Both the position numbers and the translations under genes were made by a program. Below are positions 1 to 8,179 of a stretch of DNA of 64,000 nt, piece by piece. The notes under the pieces were generated by a model that did no database searches, was not told the DNA's origin, and saw nothing but the letters and a program-made list of their open reading frames with translations. The number at the start of each line of letters is the position of its first letter. Positions within the stretch are counted from its first letter, which is position 1. Source of the DNA: Streptomyces mobaraensis (GTDB lineage Bacteria > Actinomycetota > Actinomycetes > Streptomycetales > Streptomycetaceae); the NCBI RefSeq assembly GCF_020099395.1, contig NZ_CP083590.1, positions 2,108,001 to 2,172,000 of the forward strand, given 5' to 3'.

Positions 1-78
1 GTTCACCCCGCCCGTCCCGGAACGTCCTCACCCTCCGGACCGGACCCGACGGAGCCGAGGAGACGGTGGCCGCCTCCG
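1..78. other. left-edge sequence, no gene assigned
   Basis: This is the 78 bases beyond the stop of the first signal peptidase. On the minus strand a GTG reading V-R-T-F-R-D-G runs open off the window edge, but its purine-rich stretch touches the start codon, so I do not call it a gene. In Streptomyces more lepB paralogues or a NUDIX gene usually lie on this side; nothing here proves either. Confidence 0.3.
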
Positions 79-942
79 TCACCCCGACAGCCGGCGCCAG
101 TGCCCCGGCGGCCAGGCGATCACCATGGCACGGCCGATGACCAGGTCTTCCGGGACGGTACCGTGCCCGGTCTCGGCGAGGTGGAACCGTGAATCGGCCG
201 AGTCGGAGCGGTGGTCCCCCAGCACGAACAGCCGCCCGCGCGGCACCCGTACGTCGAACGGAAGCTCGGACGGCGGGTTTCCGGGGTGCACATACGGCTC
301 GCGGACCGGCGAACCATTGACCATGATTTTGCCGCTCGCGTCACAGCACTTGACCCTGTCCCCGCCGACCGCGACCACCCGTTTGATCAGATCCTGTTCC
401 CCCGCCGACGGCAGCAGCCCGACGAACGACAGCACCCGCCGCCCGGCCCGGATCCCGGCCGACCCCTCCTCGGGCTCCCCCGCCTCCCCCAGCCAGTCCC
501 CCGGGTCCTTGAACACCACCACGTCGCCCCGGCCGGGCCGGTCGCCGAACCAGGGCGTCAGCTTGTCCACCAGCACCCGGTCGCCGATCCGGATCGTCTG
601 CTCCATGGAGCCGGAGGGGATCACAAACGCCTGTACCAGGAACGTCTTCAGCACCAGAGCGATCAGCAGGGCCACCGACAGCAGGACGGGCACCTCGGTG
701 ACCAGGGACCTCCGCCGGTTCCGCCGCACCCGCCGCGCCGCCAGACGCCGCGCCGCCCGCCCCACCGGCGCGGCATCCGCCGGCCGGGGCCCGTACCGCG
801 CGCCCGCCCGCCCGTACCGTACGCGGGGACGCCCGCACCGCACCCGAGGACGTCCGTACCGTCCGCGGGGACGCCCGTACCGCGTGCCCGCCCCCGAACC
901 CCGCCACCACCGGGGCCCGCCCCTACGGTGCCCCACGCGCAC
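79..942 (-). CDS. lepB: type I signal peptidase (first of two)
   Basis: Membrane-bound serine protease that removes signal peptides from Sec- and Tat-exported proteins on the outer face of the membrane. A single hydrophobic segment at about residues 86-107 is followed by the Ser box SGSM (nucleophile S112). The Lys box IKRVV gives the general base K188, and the GDHR box lies at about 242-245. Residues 1-80 are an Arg-rich cytoplasmic tail with short RYGRPR-like repeats, so the GTG start is uncertain. No second membrane span is seen at the C terminus. The gene overlaps the end of the upstream signal peptidase by 20 nt, so the two are probably co-transcribed. Family assignment is secure; the start is not. 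Confidence 0.9.
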   Translation of the reverse strand: MRVGHRRGGPRWWRGSGAGTRYGRPRGRYGRPRVRCGRPRVRYGRAGARYGPRPADAAPVGRAARRLAARRVRRNRRRSLVTEVPVLLSVALLIALVLKTFLVQAFVIPSGSMEQTIRIGDRVLVDKLTPWFGDRPGRGDVVVFKDPGDWLGEAGEPEEGSAGIRAGRRVLSFVGLLPSAGEQDLIKRVVAVGGDRVKCCDASGKIMVNGSPVREPYVHPGNPPSELPFDVRVPRGRLFVLGDHRSDSADSRFHLAETGHGTVPEDLVIGRAMVIAWPPGHWRRLSG

Positions 943-1747
943 CCCCGCCCTGGCCGCGCGGCTCCGGTACGCCGTCGAAGGCGTCCGGCCGGTCCAGCGC
1001 GGTCCAGCGGCCGAGCGGCCAGCCGATCCACTCCGCCCGGCCGATCACCCGGTCCACCGGGACCATGCCGCCGCCCGGCTCCCCCAGGTGGTCGCGCGAG
1101 TCCCGGGACGCGCTGCGGTGATCACCCAGGACGAACAGCCGCCCCTCCGGCACCTCCACCCGGAAGGGCACCCGCGAGGCCGTGTCGCCCGGGAAGAGGT
1201 AGTTCTCGGTGATCACACGGCCGTTGACGGACAGCCGACCCCGGTGGTCGCAGACCACCCGGTCCCCGCCGATCCCCACGACCCGCTTCACGTAGTCCGT
1301 CGGCGCCGGCTGCATCAGGCCGACGGAGGAGGCGACCTTGCGCACTGCCTTCGTCACCGCGTTCTCGGCCGGCTCCTCCTGGACGAACGACCCCAGGCCG
1401 TCGAAAACGATCACGTCCCCGCGCCGCGGCTCGTCGCCGAAGCGGTAGGCCAGCTTGTTGACCAGCACCCGGTCGCCGGGCCGCAGGGTGTTCTCCATCG
1501 ACGCCGACGGGATCACGAACGGCTGCACCACATACGCGCTGACCAGCATCACGGAGGCCAGGCAGCAGACCAGCAGCACCCCCGCCCGGCGCAGCGGCCC
1601 GCCGCCGGTCACCCACCGCCACACCCGCCGGAGCAGCCCGGCGAGCGTCGAACGGCCCGGTATACGCGAAGAGCGCGACCGCTGCTCCTCGCCCCCTTCG
1701 GGGTGGGGAGAGCGGTCGCGCTCCGAAAGCTGTGCGTCGGTGTCCAT
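923..1747 (-). CDS. lepB: type I signal peptidase (second of two)
   Basis: Paralogue of the adjacent signal peptidase, 274 aa. A cytoplasmic N-tail is followed by one membrane span at about residues 55-78, the Ser box SASM (S83), the Lys box YVKRVVGIGGD (K154) and GDHR at 208-211. The C-terminal 25 residues are Gly/Pro/Arg-rich without a second transmembrane helix. It lies just downstream of rplS on the same strand and overlaps the next lepB by 20 nt. Tandem lepB genes next to rplS are typical of Streptomyces (sipW-Z in S. lividans). I cannot say from sequence alone which sip gene this corresponds to. Confidence 0.93.
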   Translation of the reverse strand: MDTDAQLSERDRSPHPEGGEEQRSRSSRIPGRSTLAGLLRRVWRWVTGGGPLRRAGVLLVCCLASVMLVSAYVVQPFVIPSASMENTLRPGDRVLVNKLAYRFGDEPRRGDVIVFDGLGSFVQEEPAENAVTKAVRKVASSVGLMQPAPTDYVKRVVGIGGDRVVCDHRGRLSVNGRVITENYLFPGDTASRVPFRVEVPEGRLFVLGDHRSASRDSRDHLGEPGGGMVPVDRVIGRAEWIGWPLGRWTALDRPDAFDGVPEPRGQGGGARGAP

Positions 1748-1792
1748 CGGTCCGAGAGCCTATCCGGCCGGACCCGGACGCCGGGCGGAAGC

Positions 1793-2143
1793 TCAGTTGT
1801 CGCGCTTCTCCTTGATCTTCGCGGCCTTGCCGCGGAGCTCACGGAGGTAGTACAGCTTGGCGCGACGGACGTCACCGCGGGTCACGAGCTCGATCTTCTC
1901 GAAGATCGGGCTGTGGACCGGGAAGGTGCGCTCGACGCCGACCGAGAAGGAGACCTTGCGGACGGTGAAGGTCTCGCTGATGCCCGCGCCCTGGCGGCGG
2001 ATGACGACACCCTTGAACTGCTGGATGCGGGAGCGGTTGCCCTCGATGACGCGGACGTGGACGTTCACGGTGTCACCGGGACGGAAGGCCGGGACGTCGG
2101 TGCGCAGCGACGCGGCGTTGACGTTGTCGAGCAGGGAGGACAT
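1793..2143 (-). CDS. rplS: 50S ribosomal protein L19
   Basis: Ribosomal protein bL19, 116 aa, at the 30S-50S interface. The ATG at 2143 begins [14 protein letters not shown], has an AGGAAGAG ribosome binding site and gives the usual family length; an in-frame codon upstream would add nine residues. The L19 signature regions [23 protein letters not shown] and [14 protein letters not shown] (here [11 protein letters not shown]) are present. It follows trmD at 130 nt, continuing the rpsP-rimM-trmD-rplS order common in bacteria, and precedes the signal peptidases. Confidence 0.97.
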   Translation of the reverse strand: MSSLLDNVNAASLRTDVPAFRPGDTVNVHVRVIEGNRSRIQQFKGVVIRRQGAGISETFTVRKVSFSVGVERTFPVHSPIFEKIELVTRGDVRRAKLYYLRELRGKAAKIKEKRDN

Positions 2144-2273
2144 GAGTCGTCTCTTCCTCGCCGATGCCACAGGTCATCGGCGGAATTTGTGCGGAAAGTA
2201 GGAGTGCCGTACTGCCCCCGGCGAACGTCGTTCCCCCTGTGGCAGGGGCGCGCGCCGGACGCAAGGCAACGGC

Positions 2274-3113
2274 TTATTCTTCCACGTCGGGGGCCACTCG
2301 CCCAAATCGGCCATCGGGGCCCGGGGCCCAGCCGAGGATGGAGAGCATCTCGCGGTCCTTCTTGTCGAAGGACGCGGGGTCGGCGCGCTCGATGAGGTCC
2401 GGCCGGTTGACGTCGGTGCGGCGGAACGCCTCGTCGCGGCGCCAGCGGGCGATCTTCCCGTGGTGGCCGCTGAGCAGCACGTCGGGGATGCCCCGGCCGC
2501 GCCACTCCGGCGGCTTGGTGTAGACCGGGCCCTCCAGCAGGTCGGCCATGGCGCCGGGGGCGAAGGAGTCGTCGCGGTGCGACTCGGCGTTGCCGAGGAC
2601 GCCGGGCAGCAGCCGGGCGATGGCCTCGACCATGACGAGCACCGGGGCCTCGCCGCCGGCCAGCACGTAGTCGCCGATCGAGACCTCGCGGACGTCGAAC
2701 CGCTCGCCGTACTCCTCGATCACCCGGCGGTCGATGCCCTCGTAGCGGGCGGGGGTGAAGACCAGCCAGGGCTTGGCCGACAGCTCGACGGCCAGTTCCT
2801 GGGTGAAGGGCCGGCCGCTGGGCGTGGGGACGACGATCGTCGGCGCCTCGTCACCGGAGCCGGAGTCGGAGCCGGAGCCCGGGCCCGAGCCGATGACGGA
2901 GTCCAGCGCCTCACCCCACGGCTCGGGCTTCATCACCATGCCGGGGCCGCCGCCGTACGGGGTGTCGTCGACGGTGTTGTGCTTGTCGTGCGTCCATTCC
3001 CGCAGGTCGTGGATGCGGACGTCGAGCTGCCCACGGGCGCGGGCCTTGCCGACGAGCGAGACGTTCAGCGGTTCGAGGTACTCGGGGAAGATCGTGACGA
3101 CGTCCAGGCGCAT
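2274..3113 (-). CDS. trmD: tRNA (guanine37-N1)-methyltransferase
   Basis: SPOUT-class methyltransferase that makes m1G37 in tRNAs and so prevents +1 frameshifting; S-adenosylmethionine is the donor. The N terminus [12 protein letters not shown] and the knot region SIGDYVLAGGEAP are diagnostic. The product is 279 aa. A Gly/Ser/Asp-rich insert at about residues 95-112 (GPGSGSDSGSG) is a lineage-specific low-complexity loop. The start ATG shares one base with the rimM stop (TGATG), so translation is probably coupled. Confidence 0.97.
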   Translation of the reverse strand: MRLDVVTIFPEYLEPLNVSLVGKARARGQLDVRIHDLREWTHDKHNTVDDTPYGGGPGMVMKPEPWGEALDSVIGSGPGSGSDSGSGDEAPTIVVPTPSGRPFTQELAVELSAKPWLVFTPARYEGIDRRVIEEYGERFDVREVSIGDYVLAGGEAPVLVMVEAIARLLPGVLGNAESHRDDSFAPGAMADLLEGPVYTKPPEWRGRGIPDVLLSGHHGKIARWRRDEAFRRTDVNRPDLIERADPASFDKKDREMLSILGWAPGPDGRFGRVAPDVEE

Positions 3114-3718
3114 CAGCGGTCACCCTCGTCGCTGCTCTTGTCACCGGACTCACCGGACTCACCGGACTCTTCGCCGGACTCGTCCCGGCTGCCGGCGATC
3201 ACGGCCCGCTCCGCGTCGAGCAGCCCGGGCGGCGGATCGACGACGGCGCGCTGCGCCTCCAGGTCGATCTCGGTGACGATCTCCTCGACGAAGGGGATCA
3301 TCACCTCGCTCCCGTCGGGGCGTTCGACGATGAAGAGGTCCTGCGACGGCAGGTGGGCGATCTCGGTGATCCGGCCGACCTCGGTGCCGTCGACGGTGAC
3401 GACGTCCAGGTCCACCAGCTGGTGGTCGTAGAACTCGTCGGGGTCCTCGGGAGTCTCGTCCGGGTCGACGTCGGCGATCAGGAGGGTGTTGCGGAGCGCC
3501 TCGGCGGCCGTCCGGTCGGGGACGCCGGCGAACCGCAGCAGCAGCCGGCCGCTGTGCACCCGGCCGCTCTCGACGGTGAGCGGTCCCACGCCGGCGGGGT
3601 CGGTGACCAGTACGGCGCCCGGGCCGAGCCTGAGTTCGGGCTCGTCCGTCCGCACCTCGACGGTGACCTCACCCTTGATGCCATGGGCGCGGCCGATCCT
3701 GCCCACTACGAGCTGCAC
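3113..3718 (-). CDS. rimM: 16S rRNA processing protein RimM
   Basis: 30S maturation factor that binds ribosomal protein S19. The GTG at 3718 ([13 protein letters not shown]) has an AAGGA ribosome binding site and matches the family N terminus; a longer reading frame reaches 3880 but its first 54 codons are non-homologous. The N-terminal RimM barrel is followed by a PRC-barrel ([12 protein letters not shown] and later). Product is 201 aa. The last ~25 residues are an acidic Ser/Gly/Glu repeat absent from most homologues. It overlaps trmD by one base and lies downstream of khpA, separated by a strong hairpin. Confidence 0.95.
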   Translation of the reverse strand: MQLVVGRIGRAHGIKGEVTVEVRTDEPELRLGPGAVLVTDPAGVGPLTVESGRVHSGRLLLRFAGVPDRTAAEALRNTLLIADVDPDETPEDPDEFYDHQLVDLDVVTVDGTEVGRITEIAHLPSQDLFIVERPDGSEVMIPFVEEIVTEIDLEAQRAVVDPPPGLLDAERAVIAGSRDESGEESGESGESGDKSSDEGDR

Positions 3719-3775
3719 GATTCCGTTCCTTCTCCACGATCCTGGGGCGCCCCGAAACGCCCCTCCCACACGGCA

Positions 3776-3808
3776 ACGGGCCGGGAAGGGGATCCCTTCC
3801 CGGCCCGT
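3776..3808 (-). terminator. 15-bp perfect hairpin between khpA and rimM
   Basis: Arms of 15 bp (3776-3790 and 3794-3808) enclose a 3-nt loop. It lies 19 nt beyond the khpA stop and about 57 nt before the rimM start. There is no U-tract, as is common for actinobacterial terminators. It could partially terminate or mark an RNA-processing point that lowers rimM-trmD-rplS expression relative to rpsP-khpA. Confidence 0.6.
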
Positions 3809-3827
3809 GCCGATGCCTGCCGCCCGT

Positions 3828-4067
3828 TCAGCGAACCTGGTCCACGTCGACGAGGTCGACGCGGATGCCCCGGCCGCCAATGGCGCCCACGACGGTCCGC
3901 AGCGCTCGGGCGGTACGGCCGTTGCGGCCGATCACCTTGCCGAGGTCGTCCGGGTGGACCCGGACTTCCAGCACGCGCCCGCGGCGCAGGGTGCGTGACG
4001 CCACCTGCACCTCGTCGGGGTTGTCGACGATGCCCTTGACCAGATGCTCAAGGGCCTCCTCCAGCAT
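3828..4067 (-). CDS. khpA: KH-domain RNA-binding protein KhpA
   Basis: Small single KH-domain protein (79 aa). The nucleotide-binding GxxG loop is seen as GRNG at residues 47-50, inside [12 protein letters not shown]. Homologues bind RNA, in several bacteria with KhpB, and influence cell division or translation. It starts with ATG 2 nt downstream of the rpsP stop, the conserved rpsP-khpA arrangement, so it is co-transcribed with rpsP. Confidence 0.95.
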   Translation of the reverse strand: MLEEALEHLVKGIVDNPDEVQVASRTLRRGRVLEVRVHPDDLGKVIGRNGRTARALRTVVGAIGGRGIRVDLVDVDQVR

Positions 4068-4069
4068 GC

Positions 4070-4510
4070 TCAGGCCTCGGTCGACTCGGCGGACTCGGCG
4101 GCGTTGGCAGCCTCGTCCTTCTTCTCCGACTTCTTGGCCTTCGGGGTGATGGCCTCACCCTTCGCCTCGTTGGCCTCGAAGGCCTTGGTGAACTCGTCGA
4201 ACGCGGCGCGCTTGTCCTTGGGCTCGGCCACGAGCATCGGAGCCGGGGCCGGGAGGCCCTTGAACTTCTGCCAGTCGCCGGTGACCTTGAGGATGGCCAT
4301 GACGGGCTCGGTCGGCTGCGCGCCGACACCCAGCCAGTACTGGACGCGCTCGGAGTTCACCTCGATGCGCGAGGGGTTCTGCACCGGGTGGTACAGGCCG
4401 ATCTCCTCGATGGCCCGGCCGTCACGGCGGGTACGGGAGTCGGCGACGACGATGCGGTAGTGAGGCGAACGGATCTTGCCCAGACGCTTCAGCTTGATCT
4501 TGACTGCCAC
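4070..4510 (-). CDS. rpsP: 30S ribosomal protein S16
   Basis: Ribosomal protein bS16, 146 aa. The GTG at 4510 ([12 protein letters not shown]) matches the family N terminus and has an upstream AGGAG. The core ([14 protein letters not shown], then [15 protein letters not shown]) ends near residue 85. It is followed by the long Ala/Lys/Glu-rich tail usual for actinobacterial S16. It is the first gene of the rpsP-khpA-rimM-trmD-rplS run. Confidence 0.97.
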   Translation of the reverse strand: MAVKIKLKRLGKIRSPHYRIVVADSRTRRDGRAIEEIGLYHPVQNPSRIEVNSERVQYWLGVGAQPTEPVMAILKVTGDWQKFKGLPAPAPMLVAEPKDKRAAFDEFTKAFEANEAKGEAITPKAKKSEKKDEAANAAESAESTEA

Positions 4511-4716
4511 TGGAGTGGTGTCTCCTGGTCTTGACGTGGTGGGCACAACAAGATGCCACGTGGGGTTGCGGTACTCGGAGTGCCCGATGGACGCGTCAGC
4601 CGGAGGAGAGAGGGGTCCTGTACGACTGTCGAGTACAGCCCCCCATTGTGCCATACGCGCCCGGGCGCACGAACATCACCCGATCCCGGCCGACCGCCGC
4701 CGGCCGGGACCTCGCG

Positions 4717-5307
4717 TCACCCCACGGACATCGCCTCGGGGATGCGGAACGGCTGGCCACAGCCCCCGCACATGATCGGCGCCTGGGCGAGCACGGACGG
4801 CACCACACGGACGTTCCGCCCGCAGTCGCACACGGCCTTGACCCGCACGCCGCCGCCCGACGAACCGTGCCGGGCGGCGGGTCCGCGGAAGGTGCGCGAG
4901 GTGTCGGCCGCGGTGGCCATCGTGTGCGCCTTGAGGGCGCGCTGCAGTCTGTCGATGGTGGCGCGGTAGCGGCGGCGCGCCTCCGGGTTGAGCACGACCA
5001 GGGAGAAGCCGCTGCTGGGATGCGGCTCGTCACTGTGGTCGAGGCCCAGCTCCTCGGCGATCGCCAGGAACCGGCGGTTGTGGTAGCGGCCGGCGCGTGA
5101 GGTGTCCCGGACACCGCGGGCGGCCGCGATGCCGTGCACTGCCTCGTGCAGCAGCCTTTCGAAGGAGAGCTCGGCGCCGCACGCGGACGACGACTCCCCG
5201 ATCAAGGATTCGGGCGCGGCGAGATCCGGCAGCTCGGGGTGGAACCGCTGAATGTCGGCCCACGCCTGCGCCAGTTCTGCGGCGAGAACAGGTGGTGTCG
5301 TGCTCAC
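4717..5307 (-). CDS. SprT-like zinc metalloprotease-like protein
   Basis: Protein of 196 aa with an HEAVH (HExxH) zinc-protease motif at about residues 54-58 and a further His near 76 (GRYHNRRF), the spacing expected of SprT-like domains. A C-terminal zinc-ribbon-like pair follows: C-D-C near 160-162 and C-G-G-C near 180-183. I chose the GTG at 5307 (VSTTPPVLAAEL), where the similarity I remember to Streptomyces homologues begins. The open frame runs back to 5403 but with implausible sequence. The SprT assignment is an inference from motifs. Substrate and role are unknown; SprT/SPRTN relatives act on DNA-protein crosslinks in eukaryotes. Confidence 0.75.
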   Translation of the reverse strand: MSTTPPVLAAELAQAWADIQRFHPELPDLAAPESLIGESSSACGAELSFERLLHEAVHGIAAARGVRDTSRAGRYHNRRFLAIAEELGLDHSDEPHPSSGFSLVVLNPEARRRYRATIDRLQRALKAHTMATAADTSRTFRGPAARHGSSGGGVRVKAVCDCGRNVRVVPSVLAQAPIMCGGCGQPFRIPEAMSVG

Positions 5308-5480
5308 GTCGTGACAACGAGTCGGGACCGCCCGGTGTTCCGATACCGGGCCATCCCAAATAATTTGCACGTACCAGTCAGTATCCCTGCGATACCGGGG
5401 CACCCGCCGCGACGAGGGCGGGTGCCCCGATCTGCACAGAAGTACGGAGAAGCAGCAGAAGTACGCGCACCTGTTCGCAA

Positions 5481-5520
5481 GCCGGGGCGAAACTGACGCA
5501 CGAGTCAGTTCCGCCCCGGC
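5481..5520 (-). terminator. interrupted inverted repeat after proS
   Basis: Outer arms 5481-5489 / 5512-5520 and inner arms 5491-5497 / 5504-5510 pair perfectly around a 6-nt loop, with single-base A/C opposed bulges. It begins 25 nt beyond the proS stop and probably ends proS transcription before the SprT-like gene. Confidence 0.7.
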
Positions 5521-5544
5521 CGGGGTTCACACAGCGCCCGCGCC

Positions 5545-6960
5545 TCAGTAGGCCCGCGCGACGATCGCCAGCGCGCCCGGGGCGTCGTCCGTCTCCGGCA
5601 CCCCGCCGTCCTCGGTCACCAGGCAGCGCACGGTCACCGCCTGCTCGGCCAGCTTGGCCTCGCCCTCGGCGCCCAGCACCGACCACGGGATCCGCGCCCA
5701 GCCGCCGGCGACGGCGGCCTCGGCCGCCTCCTCGATGGTGGACACGTCCGACGTCCGCTCCTCGCGGCGCTCACGGGACTGGCTCAGCAGCAGCGCCTGG
5801 TCCTCCTCCAGGACCTTGGGCAGCAGCGCGGTCAGCTCGTCGATCCGCACCGGCTCCTTGCCACCCGGGATGCGGCGGGCCAGCATCGCGGTGCCGTTCT
5901 CCAGGTCGCGCGGGCCGATCTCGATCCGGACCGGAACGCCCTTGAGCTCCCAGTCCACGGCGCGGCGGCCGAACGGGGTATCCGTGCGGTCGTCGACCTG
6001 GACGCGGACGCCCGCGGCCTTCAGCTGGTCGCCGATCTCGCGGACCTTGGCGATGACGGCGTCGTCGCCCTTGATCGCGAGGACCACGGCCTGCACCGGC
6101 GCCAGGCGCGGCGGGACGCGCAGGCCGCTGTCGTCGCCGTGCGACATGATCAGGCCGCCGACCATGCGGGTCGAGACGCCCCACGAGGTCTGCCAGACCA
6201 GCTCCTGCTGCCCGTCCTTGGACAGGTACGAGGTGTTGAACGCCTTGGCGAAGTTCTGGCCGAGCTCGTGGCTGGTGCCCATCTGGAGGGCCTTGCCGTC
6301 GCGCATCATGCCTTCGAGCGTGAGGGTGTTGATCGCGCCCGCGAAGCGCTCCTTGGGCGTCTTGCGGCCGAGGACCACGTCGATGCCCAGGACGTTGACC
6401 ATGAAGTCGTAGTACACGTCCCGGTGGATGCGCGCCGCGTAGTCGCGCGCGTCCTCGTACGTCGCGTGCGCCGTGTGGCCCTCCTGCCAGAGGAACTCGC
6501 TGGTGCGCAGGAAGACGCGGGGGCGCATCTCCCAACGGACCACGTTGGCCCACTGGTTGATCAGCAGGGGCAGGTCGCGGTAGCTCTGCACCCACTTGGA
6601 GAAGTACTCGTTGATGATCGTCTCGGAGGTCGGCCGGACGACGATCGGCTCCTCCAGCTCCTTGCCGCCGCCGTGCGTGACGACCGCCAGCTCGGGGGCG
6701 AAGCCCTCCACGTGCTCGGCCTCGCGCGTGAGGTACGACTGCGGGATGAACAGCGGGAAGTACGCGTTGGAGGCGCCCGCGTCCTTGATCCGGGCGTCCA
6801 TCTCCTGCTGCATGCGCTCCCACAGCCCGTAGCCGTACGGGCGGATGACCATGGTGCCGCGCACCGGGCCGTTGTCGGCCAGTTCGGCCTTGTTGATCAG
6901 GTCCTGGTACCAGCGCGGGAAGTCTTCCGCCTGCGGAGTGAGAATGGGAGCCTTTGCCAT
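5545..6960 (-). CDS. proS: prolyl-tRNA synthetase, archaeal/eukaryotic type
   Basis: Class II aminoacyl-tRNA synthetase charging tRNA-Pro, 471 aa. Visible motifs: RPTSET at about 109-114, motif 2 LRTSEFLWQEGHT at about 151-163, and a C terminus ending in Tyr (ARAY). Both the length and the Tyr ending are characteristic of ProRS type 3, without the ~180-aa editing insertion of the usual bacterial type. The ATG at 6960 begins MAKAPILTPQ. Streptomyces genomes generally carry a bacterial-type ProRS elsewhere, so this may be a second, possibly resistance-related enzyme; that is inference. It is monocistronic: a hairpin lies downstream and a divergent methyltransferase gene upstream. Confidence 0.95.
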   Translation of the reverse strand: MAKAPILTPQAEDFPRWYQDLINKAELADNGPVRGTMVIRPYGYGLWERMQQEMDARIKDAGASNAYFPLFIPQSYLTREAEHVEGFAPELAVVTHGGGKELEEPIVVRPTSETIINEYFSKWVQSYRDLPLLINQWANVVRWEMRPRVFLRTSEFLWQEGHTAHATYEDARDYAARIHRDVYYDFMVNVLGIDVVLGRKTPKERFAGAINTLTLEGMMRDGKALQMGTSHELGQNFAKAFNTSYLSKDGQQELVWQTSWGVSTRMVGGLIMSHGDDSGLRVPPRLAPVQAVVLAIKGDDAVIAKVREIGDQLKAAGVRVQVDDRTDTPFGRRAVDWELKGVPVRIEIGPRDLENGTAMLARRIPGGKEPVRIDELTALLPKVLEEDQALLLSQSRERREERTSDVSTIEEAAEAAVAGGWARIPWSVLGAEGEAKLAEQAVTVRCLVTEDGGVPETDDAPGALAIVARAY

Positions 6961-7245
6961 GGTGCGAATGGTACGGGCCCGGTCGGGCCGAGTGTGAATC
7001 CGTCCGCCCGCAACCCCGCGTTGTCGGCCCGTTCAGGGTTTGCGGCTGGGTATTCATCTCATGCGGTCCGGCGCGGCACATGCCATCTTGGGCGGTGGGG
7101 GAACTTCTCGCCGTACCCCCTGGACTCCCGGGCGGAAGCGGGGTTCCCTGGCTTGGGGGGCGGTTCGGGGAACCGCGTGCACGACAGCACATGGGGGGCG
7201 GCACTTCGGTCAGGAAACCGAATTCGGCGGATTGGGGCGCATGCG
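6961..7245. promoter_or_regulatory. divergent intergenic region proS / methyltransferase
   Basis: 285 bp between two divergent starts must hold both promoters. I see no convincing -10/-35 pair, operator palindrome or small gene. The sequence carries C/G-rich runs and an EcoRI-like AATTC stretch just before the methyltransferase start. Confidence 0.4.
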
Positions 7246-8070
7246 ATGACACCAACGCTCGTGCGACGGCACCGGCCGTCCCCGTCGCCGCCCCGGTCGC
7301 GGGTCCGCGACTGGGCGGAAATCCAGGAACGCATGCTCGTGCCGCTGTACGAAGCGGTCTACGAGCGGCTGGAAGTCGATGACGGGACCCGGTTGCTGAG
7401 CCTGGGCTGCGGATCGGGACTGGCCTTGCTGATGGCGGCCTCCCGCGGAGCCACCGTCAGCGGCATCGACACGGACGAACGCCGGCTCGACCTCGCCCGG
7501 GAGCGGCTGGCGGCCCACCCGTCCGGCGGGCCGGTCCGGCTGGGACACGGCGACGTGGACGGCGTCGCGGATCCCGCGGACCCCCCGTTCACCCTCGTCA
7601 CCGCCTTCGACCCGCTCTACTGCGCGGGCGGCGGCGCCCGGGAGATGGCGGAGGCACTGCGGCAGGCCGCCGCGCGGTCCCGGCGCGGCGCGCCGGTCGT
7701 GCTGGCCGGCTGGGGCCCGCCGGAGCGCTGCGCGGCCTCCGGCGCGCTGCGGGTCGCGGCCCGGCTGGCCGACCCGATGGCCACCGCGGCGCACTGGCGG
7801 CCGAGCGGCCGGGACGACCTGGAGGACCTGGCCCGGATGGCCGGGCTGCGGCCGGACGGCTCGGGGCGCGTCTCCTGCCCGTACGGCTACGCGGATCTGG
7901 CGAGCGCGGTCCGCGGGCTGCTCTCGACGGGCGCCTTCGACGCGGCCACCCGGACCACCGACCAGGAGCAGGTGTCGAAGGAACTCACCGAGGCCGTCCA
8001 CCCGTATCTGCGCGGGGACGGCACGGTGTGGATGCCGAATGTGTTCCGCTATCTCATCGCACGCGTGTAG
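7246..8070 (+). CDS. SAM-dependent methyltransferase
   Basis: Class I methyltransferase-like protein of 274 aa. Motif I, LLSLGCGSGLALL, lies at about residues 50-62, and an acidic end of strand 2 (VSGIDTDERR) follows. A region like motif IV is TLVTAFDPLY. The start is the ATG at 7246 (MTPTLVRRHR); the frame is open far upstream but antisense to proS. It sits between proS (divergent) and ffh (convergent). The substrate is unknown; small-molecule methylation is as likely as macromolecular. Confidence 0.85.
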   Translation: MTPTLVRRHRPSPSPPRSRVRDWAEIQERMLVPLYEAVYERLEVDDGTRLLSLGCGSGLALLMAASRGATVSGIDTDERRLDLARERLAAHPSGGPVRLGHGDVDGVADPADPPFTLVTAFDPLYCAGGGAREMAEALRQAAARSRRGAPVVLAGWGPPERCAASGALRVAARLADPMATAAHWRPSGRDDLEDLARMAGLRPDGSGRVSCPYGYADLASAVRGLLSTGAFDAATRTTDQEQVSKELTEAVHPYLRGDGTVWMPNVFRYLIARV

Positions 8071-8099
8071 CGACGGCGGGGTGGCCGAGGGCAGAGGAA

Positions 8100-8124
8100 A
8101 GCCCCCGGCCGCCGGCCGGGGGCT
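8100..8124. terminator. bidirectional hairpin between methyltransferase and ffh
   Basis: An 11-bp GC-rich stem (8100-8110 / 8114-8124) with a 3-nt loop sits between the convergent stop codons at 8070 and 8165. It is flanked by short A and T-containing stretches on either side. Confidence 0.75.
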
Positions 8125-8145
8125 GGTTCGGACTCAGGCGGCGCG

Positions 8146-8179
8146 CCTCAGCCCATGAACTTCCTCAGCCCATGAACTT
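8146..8179. repeat. 17-bp tandem duplication at the ffh stop
   Basis: Two adjacent 17-bp copies (8146-8162 and 8163-8179). The inner copy contains the ffh stop and final codons; the outer one repeats the same last codons and stop beyond the gene. Because 17 is not a multiple of three, the duplicate is not read in frame. It probably arose by slippage and does not alter Ffh. Confidence 0.85.

Noticed and set aside
125..2395. 756-aa plus-strand frame over lepB and rplS
   Set aside because: Antisense shadow of three well-supported genes.
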